Shown here: positions 37,001 to 49,000 of the stretch, piece after piece | Position numbering within the stretch: the first letter of the stretch is position 1 | How the letters are laid out: every line of letters starts with the position of its first letter | Source: Synchiropus splendidus | Taxonomy: Eukaryota; Chordata; Actinopteri; Syngnathiformes; Callionymidae | Reading direction: 5' to 3' | NCBI RefSeq assembly: GCF_027744825.2 | Contig: NC_071334.1 | Span: 29,598,937-29,662,936, forward strand | DNA: 64,000 bases | The notes under the pieces: generated by a model | The model's input: only the letters and a program-made list of their open reading frames with translations | What the model was told of the DNA's origin: nothing | The model's database searches: none | Program-made: the position numbers and the translations under genes

Positions 37001-40000
37001 TTGTAGCAACAAATGTTTGTTTGGAGAAACAATTTGTTTTTAAAGTTGCATTTAGAACTTTTCAGAATTTTTTATTTCAATTTTAAATATGAAAGGTTAG
37101 ATTCAGGTTTATTAGGTTTATGATATTGAATGTAAGAAATACTAAGAAATCTGCTGTATTCTATACAGTACAACATGGGAGATGTGACAGTGGTCGCCAT
37201 TGATCAATACATATCCAGGACTACTAGCTTTAACACAGAAAATATTCCAAGCTTAAAACAATATTAATCTAGAGTTTCATTGTTCATTGTCATTGTTTAG
37301 AATTGACATTTTTTTCAGCGTGTAGTTTCAGTTGCTTGCTTAAATCAATATGTACAATATGAATAGAAAAAAAAAATCATGATAAAGACCACTCACAATG
37401 AATACATTTTCATTCTGCAACATAAACACAACCAACTGCATTACCACAAAACTTATTGAGCGGTCAGTTCAGTTCTTTGCATTACTGGAGTTGGTCTACA
37501 ACGTCAATAAAAATGTGTTTATGTTTAAATCTAATAATTGTAAGTACCAAGTAGTAAACAATTGTAATACGTGTAGAGAGGAAGCCATTCAATATTTCAC
37601 GTCTTTCATCATGTTCATAGTCTGACAGACTCCACTTCCACTGCCCACTATTTTGGGGTTAAATTGTGCTGTCTGTCTGCAGTACCTGATGTATCACATC
37701 TCTTAATGGTTTACAATAACCATGGACCCATCTGGACACATCTCCTGGACACTACTGATGAAATATTCAAAATAATGGGAATAAAATATCACAAATTCCG
37801 ATAATCCTCTTGAACGTACTTTGTATCAATCATTTTTCTTGGGTGATTTCCACACAACCATGTCAGAAAATGTATTTGGACCACTCAAGCCAACAAAACC
37901 ACCACCAATCCAGAGACCCAGAGTCCACCAACGTCATGACTGAACGTTTCTTGTATTAAAGTTTGTGATCGACAGACTCTGGAGGACTGTGTCACTCTGT
38001 CACTGGTGTTGGCTGTGAACCACCACGGAGATGGAGAGCACAGCGTCGCCATGGTCTTGTCATATTCCTGTACACAAGTCCATTGCTATGAGTGCGACGT
38101 GCACCTGTGTTTATCAAATTTATCGAGGGATGTAAATTCTCATCACGGATGGACAGATTGCTTTCAGTGGTAAATGGTGTACAATAAGATATCGCCCATC
38201 TCGGCGTGACAGGACTCTCCCCCGCAGCCACCCCTCCAGAGCTGAGCAGCATCGATTCGCAAACTTTCTCTTGCTCATTGCAGTGACACTGAAGCAGAGA
38301 AGGGAGGAATAAAGAATTGTGTTTGATCGACAGGTCACCAGTAAACAAACTAAACAACAGGATGGAATTTTTACAGCATTGTATGTTCCACAGATGACTG
38401 CAATGCAGAATTTTTGTGAGCTTCAGAGCATTTAGTTAATTGGTGTCAAGACGATTTGAAGCAATAAAAAGGCCCAAGGAAAAAGAAAATCTTCTACCCT
38501 CCTTTTAGGTTTAACCACAGATCATAACACTCTGTTGACAACATGAACATAAACACCTGTCAGTGCAGGAAAAAGAAAACAAGCTATTCCAACATTTGTT
38601 TTATTCCCGCTCCCATCATTTTACCATTAACCGACAGGTGTTTTCTTTTCAAGTGTAATTATGTCTGAGTAATTTCGGAGTATGCTCTGGTCTGCTGTTA
38701 ACTGCTCCTGCGCTTCGTGGTGTGAAATTCCTTATTTTTACACTTCAGCGACTCAAAACTAATCACAAATAGAGCGGAACACAGAACCCTAAGTAGTTGA
38801 GCAGCGATTTGTGATGCTAATGATCAATTATGTGGAACACACGAACGTCTGCGAGCATGTGGCAGTCGTTGAATTGAAACGAGAAAGTAGTGTACTGCTG
38901 ATGTTTTTGATGGATCCAACCGGCAACAGATGCTCAGGCAGGATTTACATAATATAACACAGCAAGTGCCAAAGCCACTCTGGCTGAACAGCTACTCAGG
39001 AGAACAGGCTGTCATTAAAATTGGCGGCCATTGTCCTTTGGTCAGGAAAGAAAATCATTCCATATCAAGATGCGTACTTATTTCTAGGGGTGGGATTCGA
39101 TTAACAAAATAATCTAAATAATTTGAGAATTTGTGATATACCCTTAGATACATTTAAACAACAAAATATAGTTCATTTTGCATCAGCTTCACAATAGCAC
39201 AATAAATCACGATGGTGGCTATATTCAAGTTTTTATATCACCTTATTTCAACTAAAGCTCTGTTTAATGTCTTGAAAATATTTGTATACGAATTTCAATT
39301 TTATAAGAATTTCAAATACATTCAGAGTAGAGGAAACCCTGGCCATTGTGTAGCAAAAACGTCCCTGAACCAAAGCAAACAGATGCTTTTGTTTGCTTTA
39401 GTTCAGGGATTCCTCCATGTTTGTTGTTGTTGTTATCATCCGAGCTGCCACGTGTCTTGTGCATCAGTGTGATCAGTGGACCAGGAACTCCTGCACTTAC
39501 AAAGGTTCCCTGTTGTCTGGAGAGCAAACTGTTCAATTAAATTAAATTAAATTATTGTTGTAATGAATTAATCATAATAATATTTAATTATTTAATCGTA
39601 ATTAACTTGTTAAAGTCCCACCACTTCCTTTTTCTTCTTGAATGAAATGGCATATAATTCTAATTCTGGAATTTTATTTTTATATTATTATAAAAGATAA
39701 TATCCACTTGTACAAAAAAGAACAACTGTTTGTTTTCCATATTTAGTATAGTACATTTTTTTCCATGTTCAATATATTAATACTACTACCTATATATGAA
39801 ATCATATATACAGATTTTATGACTCTACATGAAACAGCTATTCATTTTCCAGAATGACTTGCATTACAATACATTTATATATAAATATACTTCTGCTAAT
39901 AATGTATTGCAATTCTGATAATGTTTTTAAAACAATAAAACATTTTTTAGAACAGATCTTTAATGGTATCTCACTCCATTGTCATTTTTACCCCATGTTA

Positions 40001-43000
40001 AGTCCTCACCTCTACCTCGCTGGCCTCCCACGTGTCCTGCACCGACTTGACCTGGCTGATGTGAGGGATGGTGCGGTGAAGCAGCGAGCAAGCTTGACAA
40101 ACAAACACGCCCAGAGTCAGTGAAGCCCAGTCCGGCTCTGCGGGAGGAAGGAATACGGATAAAATGAGTGATGAAGAAAATGGTTTACACCAGATATCAC
40201 CGGGGAGTCAAAGGATTAGTCATTAAAATAGAAATTAAAAAAAATAAAAACCAAAAAAACAGCTCACTGAAAAGGGATTACAACTGAGATGGTCTCAATG
40301 GTACCGAGGAGAAAAAGAGAAGAGTGACTTTGAGTGCACCAAACATAGTTTGAAGCAAAATATGATTTAGGGGAAGTAGCATTTGGCTGACCGACAGGAA
40401 GCAGACGGCCTGACGTCATATCATTAGTTACAGTTACGACTCTAGCATGAGTGACTTCCCGGGCGAGAGATTGTTGACTGGCGGCAGAGATGAGGAGAAA
40501 CAGGAACCAACCTCTATAAAAACCATATATTAATTGAGGGTCATGGATGTGTAAAAGGAGAACATGAAAATGATAGGGGGATGCACTAGATAGGTGTGGT
40601 GTAACTCTTGATAGGAAATGCCAGAAGACAAAGATGAAAAATGCTACATGCAGTAAAAACACCTGTCACCATGCAGTACAATCAGTTTGTGACCTGGGGA
40701 GTTACCTTTCTACTGAAACATACACAGACTTACCATTTACATTTCATGACCTTTCATGACTCTGGACATGGTAGTGTCAGAGTGATACATTACAGTGTGA
40801 CAAAATAAGGTTTGTGTGGGTAGAGAAATGCATCTTTTGACACAGTTATACGTACGTACGAATGAACCACAGACTGTACAGTGTGTTTGTTTAGCCCAAA
40901 ATCAATTATGCTATTTGATGCTATTTTCAAATATATTTATTTCATTGGTTTACATCAACCTATACAGATGTGTTCTACGCATTCATATAGTCACTTAAGT
41001 ACAATTCAATATTAAAATAAATGAGGGAATCACTTTTTCAAACTAGGATGTGCATTCATGTGCACGTGAATAATCTCAATATTGTCAATACGTTCTGCTT
41101 GTTTCAGAGCTCCCAATAAAGGCACAAAAATAATGGGCTGCACCCACACAAGCAGTCACTCAGTGATGAGGTCATTGCTGTGTGAGTCAGGCTTCATGGA
41201 GAAGCAGAAAGCACAACGAATAAAACAAGGAGGCACACTCTATGCAGGTCAATATCGCCAAATGAGACGGCAGGTGAACTACAGCTACACTAAGACTGCT
41301 GTTTTTCCAAACATTAAAAGAAGTTTTTAAACTGCAACCATTCCATACTCATTTCAGGTAATGCCCAGTATGTGAGCGTCACATTTATCTCAATTACTGG
41401 TGCAAGACACAGTCAAGTAACAGATTCTAAATGAAAGGGAAACACAATTATTATGCACAATGAACTCTTACAGTAGTGTACACTTGGACAAAAGAAATAC
41501 AAACATCTATATTTTACAAGAATGAATTTGTGAAAACAAGAATACTATATTGTACTAATGACACAAAATTTTATTTATTGTTAATACTTGTACTACTACT
41601 ACAACTACTACTACTACTCGAACCTTGCATCTATTGGTTCTTGCGCGAAGGACTCCTCGTCTCCAGGGCGGGACCTCAATGATGAGTGCTTGTTCCACTT
41701 TCTCTCAGAGCTGAGACTTTCGTCTCCAGTCTCTTACTGTGGTGGGACTCATCCAGGGTGGGACATCTTACTCCTCTTCCTCACAATGGGGTCTTGATGA
41801 GGAAGTCTTGTTGTTTGTTACCGTTGTTGAGTCTCAGGGTGGACTTCAGACAGCAGTTTTTGACTTGTTGTCAAAACATCTTGTCAATTTAGACAACACT
41901 GTCACCTCAATTATATATTTTTTGAATTTCAAGCAGAACACAATGCACCCAGACAAATGGCATCATGCTAAACCAGTGGACTTCCCCCTGTTGTGTAACT
42001 GTCTTGTAACTTATTGGCTGACCTTCACTTGTTTGAGCTAATCCCATTTGGTTCTTCTCTAGGTTTTATTGAGCGTAACGACAGAGAAACAAGAGAAAAG
42101 GTGGAAGTAATTAGATAACTAGAACAGTTGGAGGCAGCTTATTCAAGATCCCTGTTTGCGCATACAAAATAGCGTGAGCAAACAAGCAAGCAATCTGAAA
42201 CAGGAGCTAAATAAAACAGAATCATTTGAAGCACATGCTATGGTTTGCAGTATGTGCCAGAGACAAGAAAAAACCATCAACCACAAACCAAAAAAACTAA
42301 AACTAACTAACAAACAAAAAAACAAAACAGGTCTTCAGTTGCTGCATGGTCCTACTCAATGTTTTACTCCAGACTGTGTAGTTGCCCAACTGAATATTTA
42401 GGGAAGTGTGGTTACCCTAATCACATGATGTTAAAAAATAGACATCTCCCCCTCATGACTCCTTGCTACGACGGGCCTCTCTGATGGCTCTACACCAAGC
42501 AATTAATACGGCTAGAAATTCACTCAGAGAGTGCAAACATGGTTCAGTCCACCGTGAAAACAGTCAGCCACAAAATGTCCTCCAAAGAAAAACAAAAAAA
42601 TACCTCGATCGAAATGTTAATCGAAAACGGCCTGATCTCCCAATGTTAAAGAATCCTTTAAGCAATTCCTGGATCCAGATCACTCCCAAAATTGGATCAT
42701 TTGCTCTTGTCCCATTCCATATATTTCCAGAAAGTGTCATCCAGCTCTGTCCATAGTAGCACATAGCAGCTGGTCTTTTATCAGTACAAGACAAAGAAGA
42801 CAGTTCAGGGTTTCTCCTCCGTGTAAACCGTCTTGGCCCACTGCCACGGCTTCAGAATAATTGTCTATTTTTTAATGACGAAATCTCACAACTCACAGCT
42901 CAAACTGTAAATATAACTGTAAATATGTGTAAAACACGATGCATCGTGGCGGTACACATGACTATGGTTTTTGCTGGGAAAGAAGAATAACTAAATCGCA

Positions 43001-46000
43001 GAAATCCACACATTGCTGCTTAGGATACTAAAGTCACAGATCTGGCTGGACACATGAAGAGATGGACCGCGTGAGGATGGCTGGAGATTTACTTCTCATG
43101 ATCAAAAACTAGCGTTTTTATTAGTGCTGTGTTTAAAAAATCGATTTTCCCATTCTGAATCGATTCGTACGTCACTTCTATAAAATCGATTCGTAGGTCC
43201 AAAGATCGGATTAATTAATTTACGTTTTAACACATACTCTCCGGGTGAAGTCCAACCCCTTTGACGCAGGCGCGCACCTGGGACACCAAAGTCAAAACAA
43301 CATGGCTCCTCACAGTGGCAACACTAGCAACGTGCCGGGTTTGAAAACGCCTGAAACGCTCGTAGCAATGGTCTGGCACCATTTTGGGTTCAGTCGGGAC
43401 CAAACCAAAAATGCGCTCGACAAAAGCATAGCAATTAGCATGTTATGCCGAATAGAGGTATTGGAAGTGTTGCAGTATGGCGGAAATATGACCCACCTCA
43501 CGAGTCACGTGACGCGACATCACCCAGCGCTCCTTTCCAAGCCATCCACCGGGCCACAACAAATGAAACTCGAGCGAACTTTACCACTACCGGGTAATTC
43601 TGCACGCTCTGTCAAAATAACTGAAGCGATTGCGGGCTTCATTTGCAAAGATATGCGCCTGTCTTGCGTCGTTGAAAACAAGGGCTTCAGGCGGCTAATG
43701 AAAGCCACAGTGCCACACTACGCTATGGTGTCTCGCAAACGTCTGTTATCCCAAACATGCACCAGTCAGTAAAAGAAAACGTGAAGAGTAAGCTTCAGTC
43801 AGTAGTCAGGGTGGGCATTACAAGTGATACGTGGACATCTTCGCAATCTTACACGAGTCTGACAACTCACTATATTGATGAGGAGTGGGACCTCTTCTCG
43901 TACGTACTACAGACCACATAGAACTGTTCACATACTGCGCAATGACCGTCAGGTTGCTGTGAAGTCAGTAACCAGCACTCTGTTCACATTTTCAGTGGCT
44001 GAGAATACCTTTTTTTCATTTTGATAATAACATAAAAACGCATTAGTATTAAACAGCAGCATCTTTTGGGTGAATTTTTAATGTCATATTTCTAATAATG
44101 CACCAGTCCCATGAGCAGTCACATCTGGCGTTCTGTGTCTGGATCTTTATTATCATTTACTATGAATCCTTCATTAATTTCCTGTTGAATGTCAATATGA
44201 TACTAGTATTAATACGTTGCGTAACTTGTCATGTGATTATGGCAACAGCTCAGAAAATGGTTTAAATACTAACCTGAATCAAGATTGGATCGGATCGAAT
44301 TGATCTGAATCGTAATAATCGATTCAAAGTCATGAGAATCGGAATCGAATCGATTCTTGAAATTAGAATCAATACCCAACCCTAGTTTTTATTATCACCA
44401 ATTTATTTATTTTCCATATCCTGACGCAAACCTGTGCTTTATGTATCTTGTTGATGATAAGACATTTAAAATTTCAAAAGTCAAACTATCTTCCGGAAAC
44501 AACTCCTCTTTTTCATCTCCACATATTTTCAAAGAAAAGAAAACTGGTTTTAGTAACCGCTCACCAAAGAATTCCACAGCAAGCGTTTGACAGTTAACTC
44601 CCAAACAAAAGGCAACTGCTCGTGCCAAAAACATATTCCTTGGAGGTCAATGTGACGTTCCCCACAAATTGAACCAAAATAAAGAAAATATGACTTTACA
44701 TTTTTTTCTCATGCCTTTCCCATGAGATGTTTGTTTAATTTTTTCGTTTTATTTTAGTCTAGTTTTTGAGTGACTTGGCCATTGTCAGGGCGGGTCAGCC
44801 GAAGAGTGACTGAGATATGTTGCCAATCCAGTTTCAGGTTTTTACCAATAGGATTTTACATGTATATAGGTTTCCCGCACGTAGTCAAAATGGGAATATC
44901 AATGTGAGCTTCCTTCAAGATATTAGGAAACATGAACCCAATAAAAGATCATTTTAGGTGACAGACCAAGGTACCAAACAAGTATGAACACTGACTAAAG
45001 GTTTAAAGAGCTGATTTACTAAGGTCCACGCTGCATGTCATAAAAAGCTCACACTATTAAAAAGCTTGCACAGAGATTGGGTACAATTTTAAAAAAATTT
45101 AATCATAGTCAATTGACCGGTACAGTACAAATTTGTCCAACAGTAAGGATTAGCCGCACCCACTAAATATAAGAAGGAAAATAGATCTTTTCCATTCATA
45201 AGGTGCGTATGCAGGGGTTCTGTCTGTGCCGTGGAAAGGCCAGTGGTGCTTAAAAATGCGTGAGGATCACCTCTTAACTAGTTTTAAAAACAGGGGCCAG
45301 CATCGCAACGGACTCATGAAACAAACCAGTCACATCTTTTATTTCACCTGTGTGTCCGAAATTCCGACACCACCGCTTAAAGGGAAATAAAACACATGTG
45401 ATGTCATTGGTTTGATGCGACGAGGCTCATTATTTTGGCAGCATGACGCTCTTTAGCCTGTAAAAATCCACATATTAGCAGCATCATTGTCAAAGCGGTA
45501 AGGTTCAGACCGCAAGAAAAAAGTAGTTGCATATAGTCTGGGAATTATGGTAAATATTTGTGGAGTCATTGGATCACTTTCTTAAAACACTCCATATACA
45601 TTACATTTCATTATATTTTTATTGTTTTTCTCAGAGCCTCCCACTGCCATCTGCCATACTACTTGCCAAGACCATGTCTCTGGGGCAGGAGACGAGCGTC
45701 AGTCCAGCAGAGACGTGAGCCCAACAGAGCTATGAACAATAATACTGTGACCATCATCAAATTTAAGTGTTGTTAAATGCGGCAGCCGCAATCAGCAATT
45801 CTTTTTCCACAGATCTGATAAGGTGATCTTCTCTACTAAGTCCAGGGACACCTGAACAGCTATCGTGACTCATTTGGAAACCCCAAATCAATCACTGCAC
45901 GTACGTGCACGTGCTGGGAGGGGACCTTTAAATACATGTCATTCTCAGTGTGACACATTAGGGAAACTGAACATTAGTTGGCTGCTCAACAGAGCTGTCA

Positions 46001-49000
46001 TTCGTTTCGCCACCTTCAGAGAACAAGCAATGAGGAATCTCAGATGTAGCTCAGGTGGACAAGAAAAGCTGGACTACAAAAATAGCTCAAATCAGCATTT
46101 TCAGGTGAAATATAGTGGAAGTGGTCAGTCATCCCGTTGAGTTCACTGGGAGGTCAGTGACATTGAAAATGCATCACAGTGATTCACCTTAGAGTAAACG
46201 TACATGTAGGTACTAGGCTGTTGTTGATGCAACTACTATCTCTGCAACCCGACAATGGCTGAGCCATTGTGCACGAATGACTAAAAGAGCAAAAGCTTGA
46301 AACACACTGTATATTCAAGAGTGAAAACACCCGAACCATGTGACAGAGATGCTGAGGTTTCTGCTGCACATCCAACATTCTCACACCTCAGTGACTGCTG
46401 AAGCTTCTCTCTGGAGGGAACCCCCCCCCTAATTTTTGTGTCCTTAGCAAAGGGCAGAGCCGCTTCTTTGCTGATCTATAGAGGAAAGGTGCTATAAGCG
46501 CTCGGCTCAGGAGAAGATAGAGGGGTAACTGCATAGGTAAGGAAGGACAGAGAAAGAATGACTAAGCATTAAAAACGCACAAGCTGAGTGGCCACCTTTG
46601 TATTTCCAGAATAATTCTGTTGGTTTACTTGATGGACGTTGTAGATGGGTTTAGGTGAACAAGGTCAAGCAGAGGCACAGAGATAATGAGATATTTGTTG
46701 TGATTTTCACATGTTAAAAAAACACTTTCATTTGTTACTGAGCATTAATTGGACTACTAAAGTGAATATTGGCAATTGGAATCTATTCTCTCACAAGGCT
46801 CACAGGTAACTAGAATCACTTGGACCTTATTGAGGTGTTTAAGAGTCTCTTTTTCAGACGACAGCAAGCACATCATGTGTCTTTACACACCTTGACTTTG
46901 CAGATCATGACAAAGAGATCCTGCAGATTGCTCAAGTAAGGAAGGATGTGACCCAAAGCTGGTTTAGTAGCAGCTAGACAGTATGTTTGTGGAGTTCACC
47001 TGAGTTGCGACAAATTGCTACACAACCACACGCAATGTCACAAGCGGTCTACATGCAGCCATCTTTCACAAACACAAAAAAACACACTAAGACACACAAA
47101 AACATACATCCAACATGCTGAAAATACTTTGTAGATTTGTGAAAAGATTTCTAAAAAGAAAGATTTGGGCACAGTCAATTAAAGAACTGAGAAGAATAGT
47201 GCTATACTGCTTTTTCTGGTCACTTTACAAGACTGCTTTTCATGTTGAAAGCTCTGTTCAGAAGTCAACCTTTAAATGTTCTTTTTACTCTCACTTCTCA
47301 CGCTACAATCTCTAGCACACAGTGCAATGACAGACATTGTTCGGTAAATCTCAGCACTTGTTGAGAAGGACGAGAGCAACTGAGTTCCTCAGGCAGCTGG
47401 GGATTCGCTGAGAATCAGTTACCATGCAATTATCTGCTTCCCCGACAATTGGACGGCGGGTGCTCGGCTGCAAGCTCCAGCACAGATGCAGCGTTCGCAG
47501 ATGTACGACACAGAGCTCGTCTGTCTGCTTGGTTTGTGGTTACAAGGACACACTGATGGAAGCAATCAGACTCATCCATCTGGATGACAAACAACATCTG
47601 GATAATAACCGACTGAAAACATAACATTTGTATCAGGCTAACTAAATACAACCAATAACAAGACAATACAGATTTAGTTACCCTACCCCTGCCACCGAGC
47701 CCTTTATTTCTCGTGCACTCCCAAGCCAAATCTCACAGGAGCTGTACAGAGCAGAGAAGCTGGCAAACAGGGCGGGCTTGACTCCAAAGCACTGGGCGTT
47801 CAGCCCGCGGAGCCACACTGGTTCATGTGCCATTCTATCGCAAAGAAACAAGGAGGCATTGGAGGAAAAAGGATCCACCCGAGAAAAGAGCAGCCTGTCC
47901 TTATTTGCAATGTGGACCGGTTTCTTTAAAAAACACAAAGACAGTGTTTACAGCAAATATGCAATCGTTTTACTGTTTGACCTGAGCCTTAAATCCAGCT
48001 TGTTATATGAGGCACATCGAAGCATGAATAGAAGGTACAGTGCTCTCCTCAGTGCCTTAACAGAGTAGGGGCCCCATATCCTGGGACTGTGGCCCCCTAC
48101 GCTGAGCTCTCCACCCATAACAGGATTTTTCCAGCATAGTAGGAGTTTCCATTGAAATGTAGTGAAGTGAGACTTGCAGTGTTGGCGCTCCTTCGCTGTT
48201 ATTCAAGGACTTCCACTTTATTACATTAGAAATCCTTAATCTCGTGGTGGGGAAAATTGATAATGTACGTAATGTTCAGACTCTTCTGGTGAAAACTACA
48301 AAGGTCAGGAGCAACTCTTAAAGGAACTTTACACAGGCACAAGAGAGTGAAGGAGCCCTGAAAAACAAACAAAAAGCATGACACGCAGGGGAATATATTC
48401 ACTGTGGGGATAAAGGGATAAAATAAGAAGAACTGTTCTTCCATCTGCTTCTTTTCAATCGCCCTATAATATATAACGTAAGGATCCTCATGGTGTATTT
48501 AACTGGATAGCTATGTCATATCCATTCATTTAGCAAGTGTTACCACTCACATTGCTTCATGCCTAACATCGCGACGTAGGCCTGTCTTAACTAGCAACTT
48601 TACCAACTTTAATACGTGACACTAACAGATGATTAACTTCAGAGATCAGCTTGTGAGATCCGGTTATGCACCGTGTCAAGTTTGCCAGGTTTTTTTTAAC
48701 TAGTGTGGAACACAAAAATGAGCAGCAGTAGTGACAAGATACAAGTGACCGACGTAACCATCTAAACTTTCCTAAGTCCACATAGAAATACTGTACATGA
48801 CAGGGAGTAACAGTTGCTAAACTGTACTACAGAGGGGCAAAAAAAACCAAAACAAAAATACAGTTCAAGTAAAACCAAATGAACATTATTCTGAACTAAT
48901 CTGGAATTTAAAAAACCTTTGCCGCTGGTGTAGGTGCTTCAACTGAGGCAGTATGGCCTCAATGGGACAGTAGTGTGTACTGAAACTATGTACCAGGCAA

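Larger units (their letters stand above)
34201..40009 (-). other. adap1 intron 2 (5.8 kb)
   Basis: No exon is seen. It contains a repeat near 37545-37860 shared with 63540-63800, and a hAT-like element at 39088-39622. The rest is AT-rich with no recognisable content. Confidence 0.8.

Noticed and set aside
39362..39409. Candidate microRNA precursor
   Set aside because: The stem is only 19 bp and lies inside a repeat element, so a true miRNA gene is unlikely without small RNA data.
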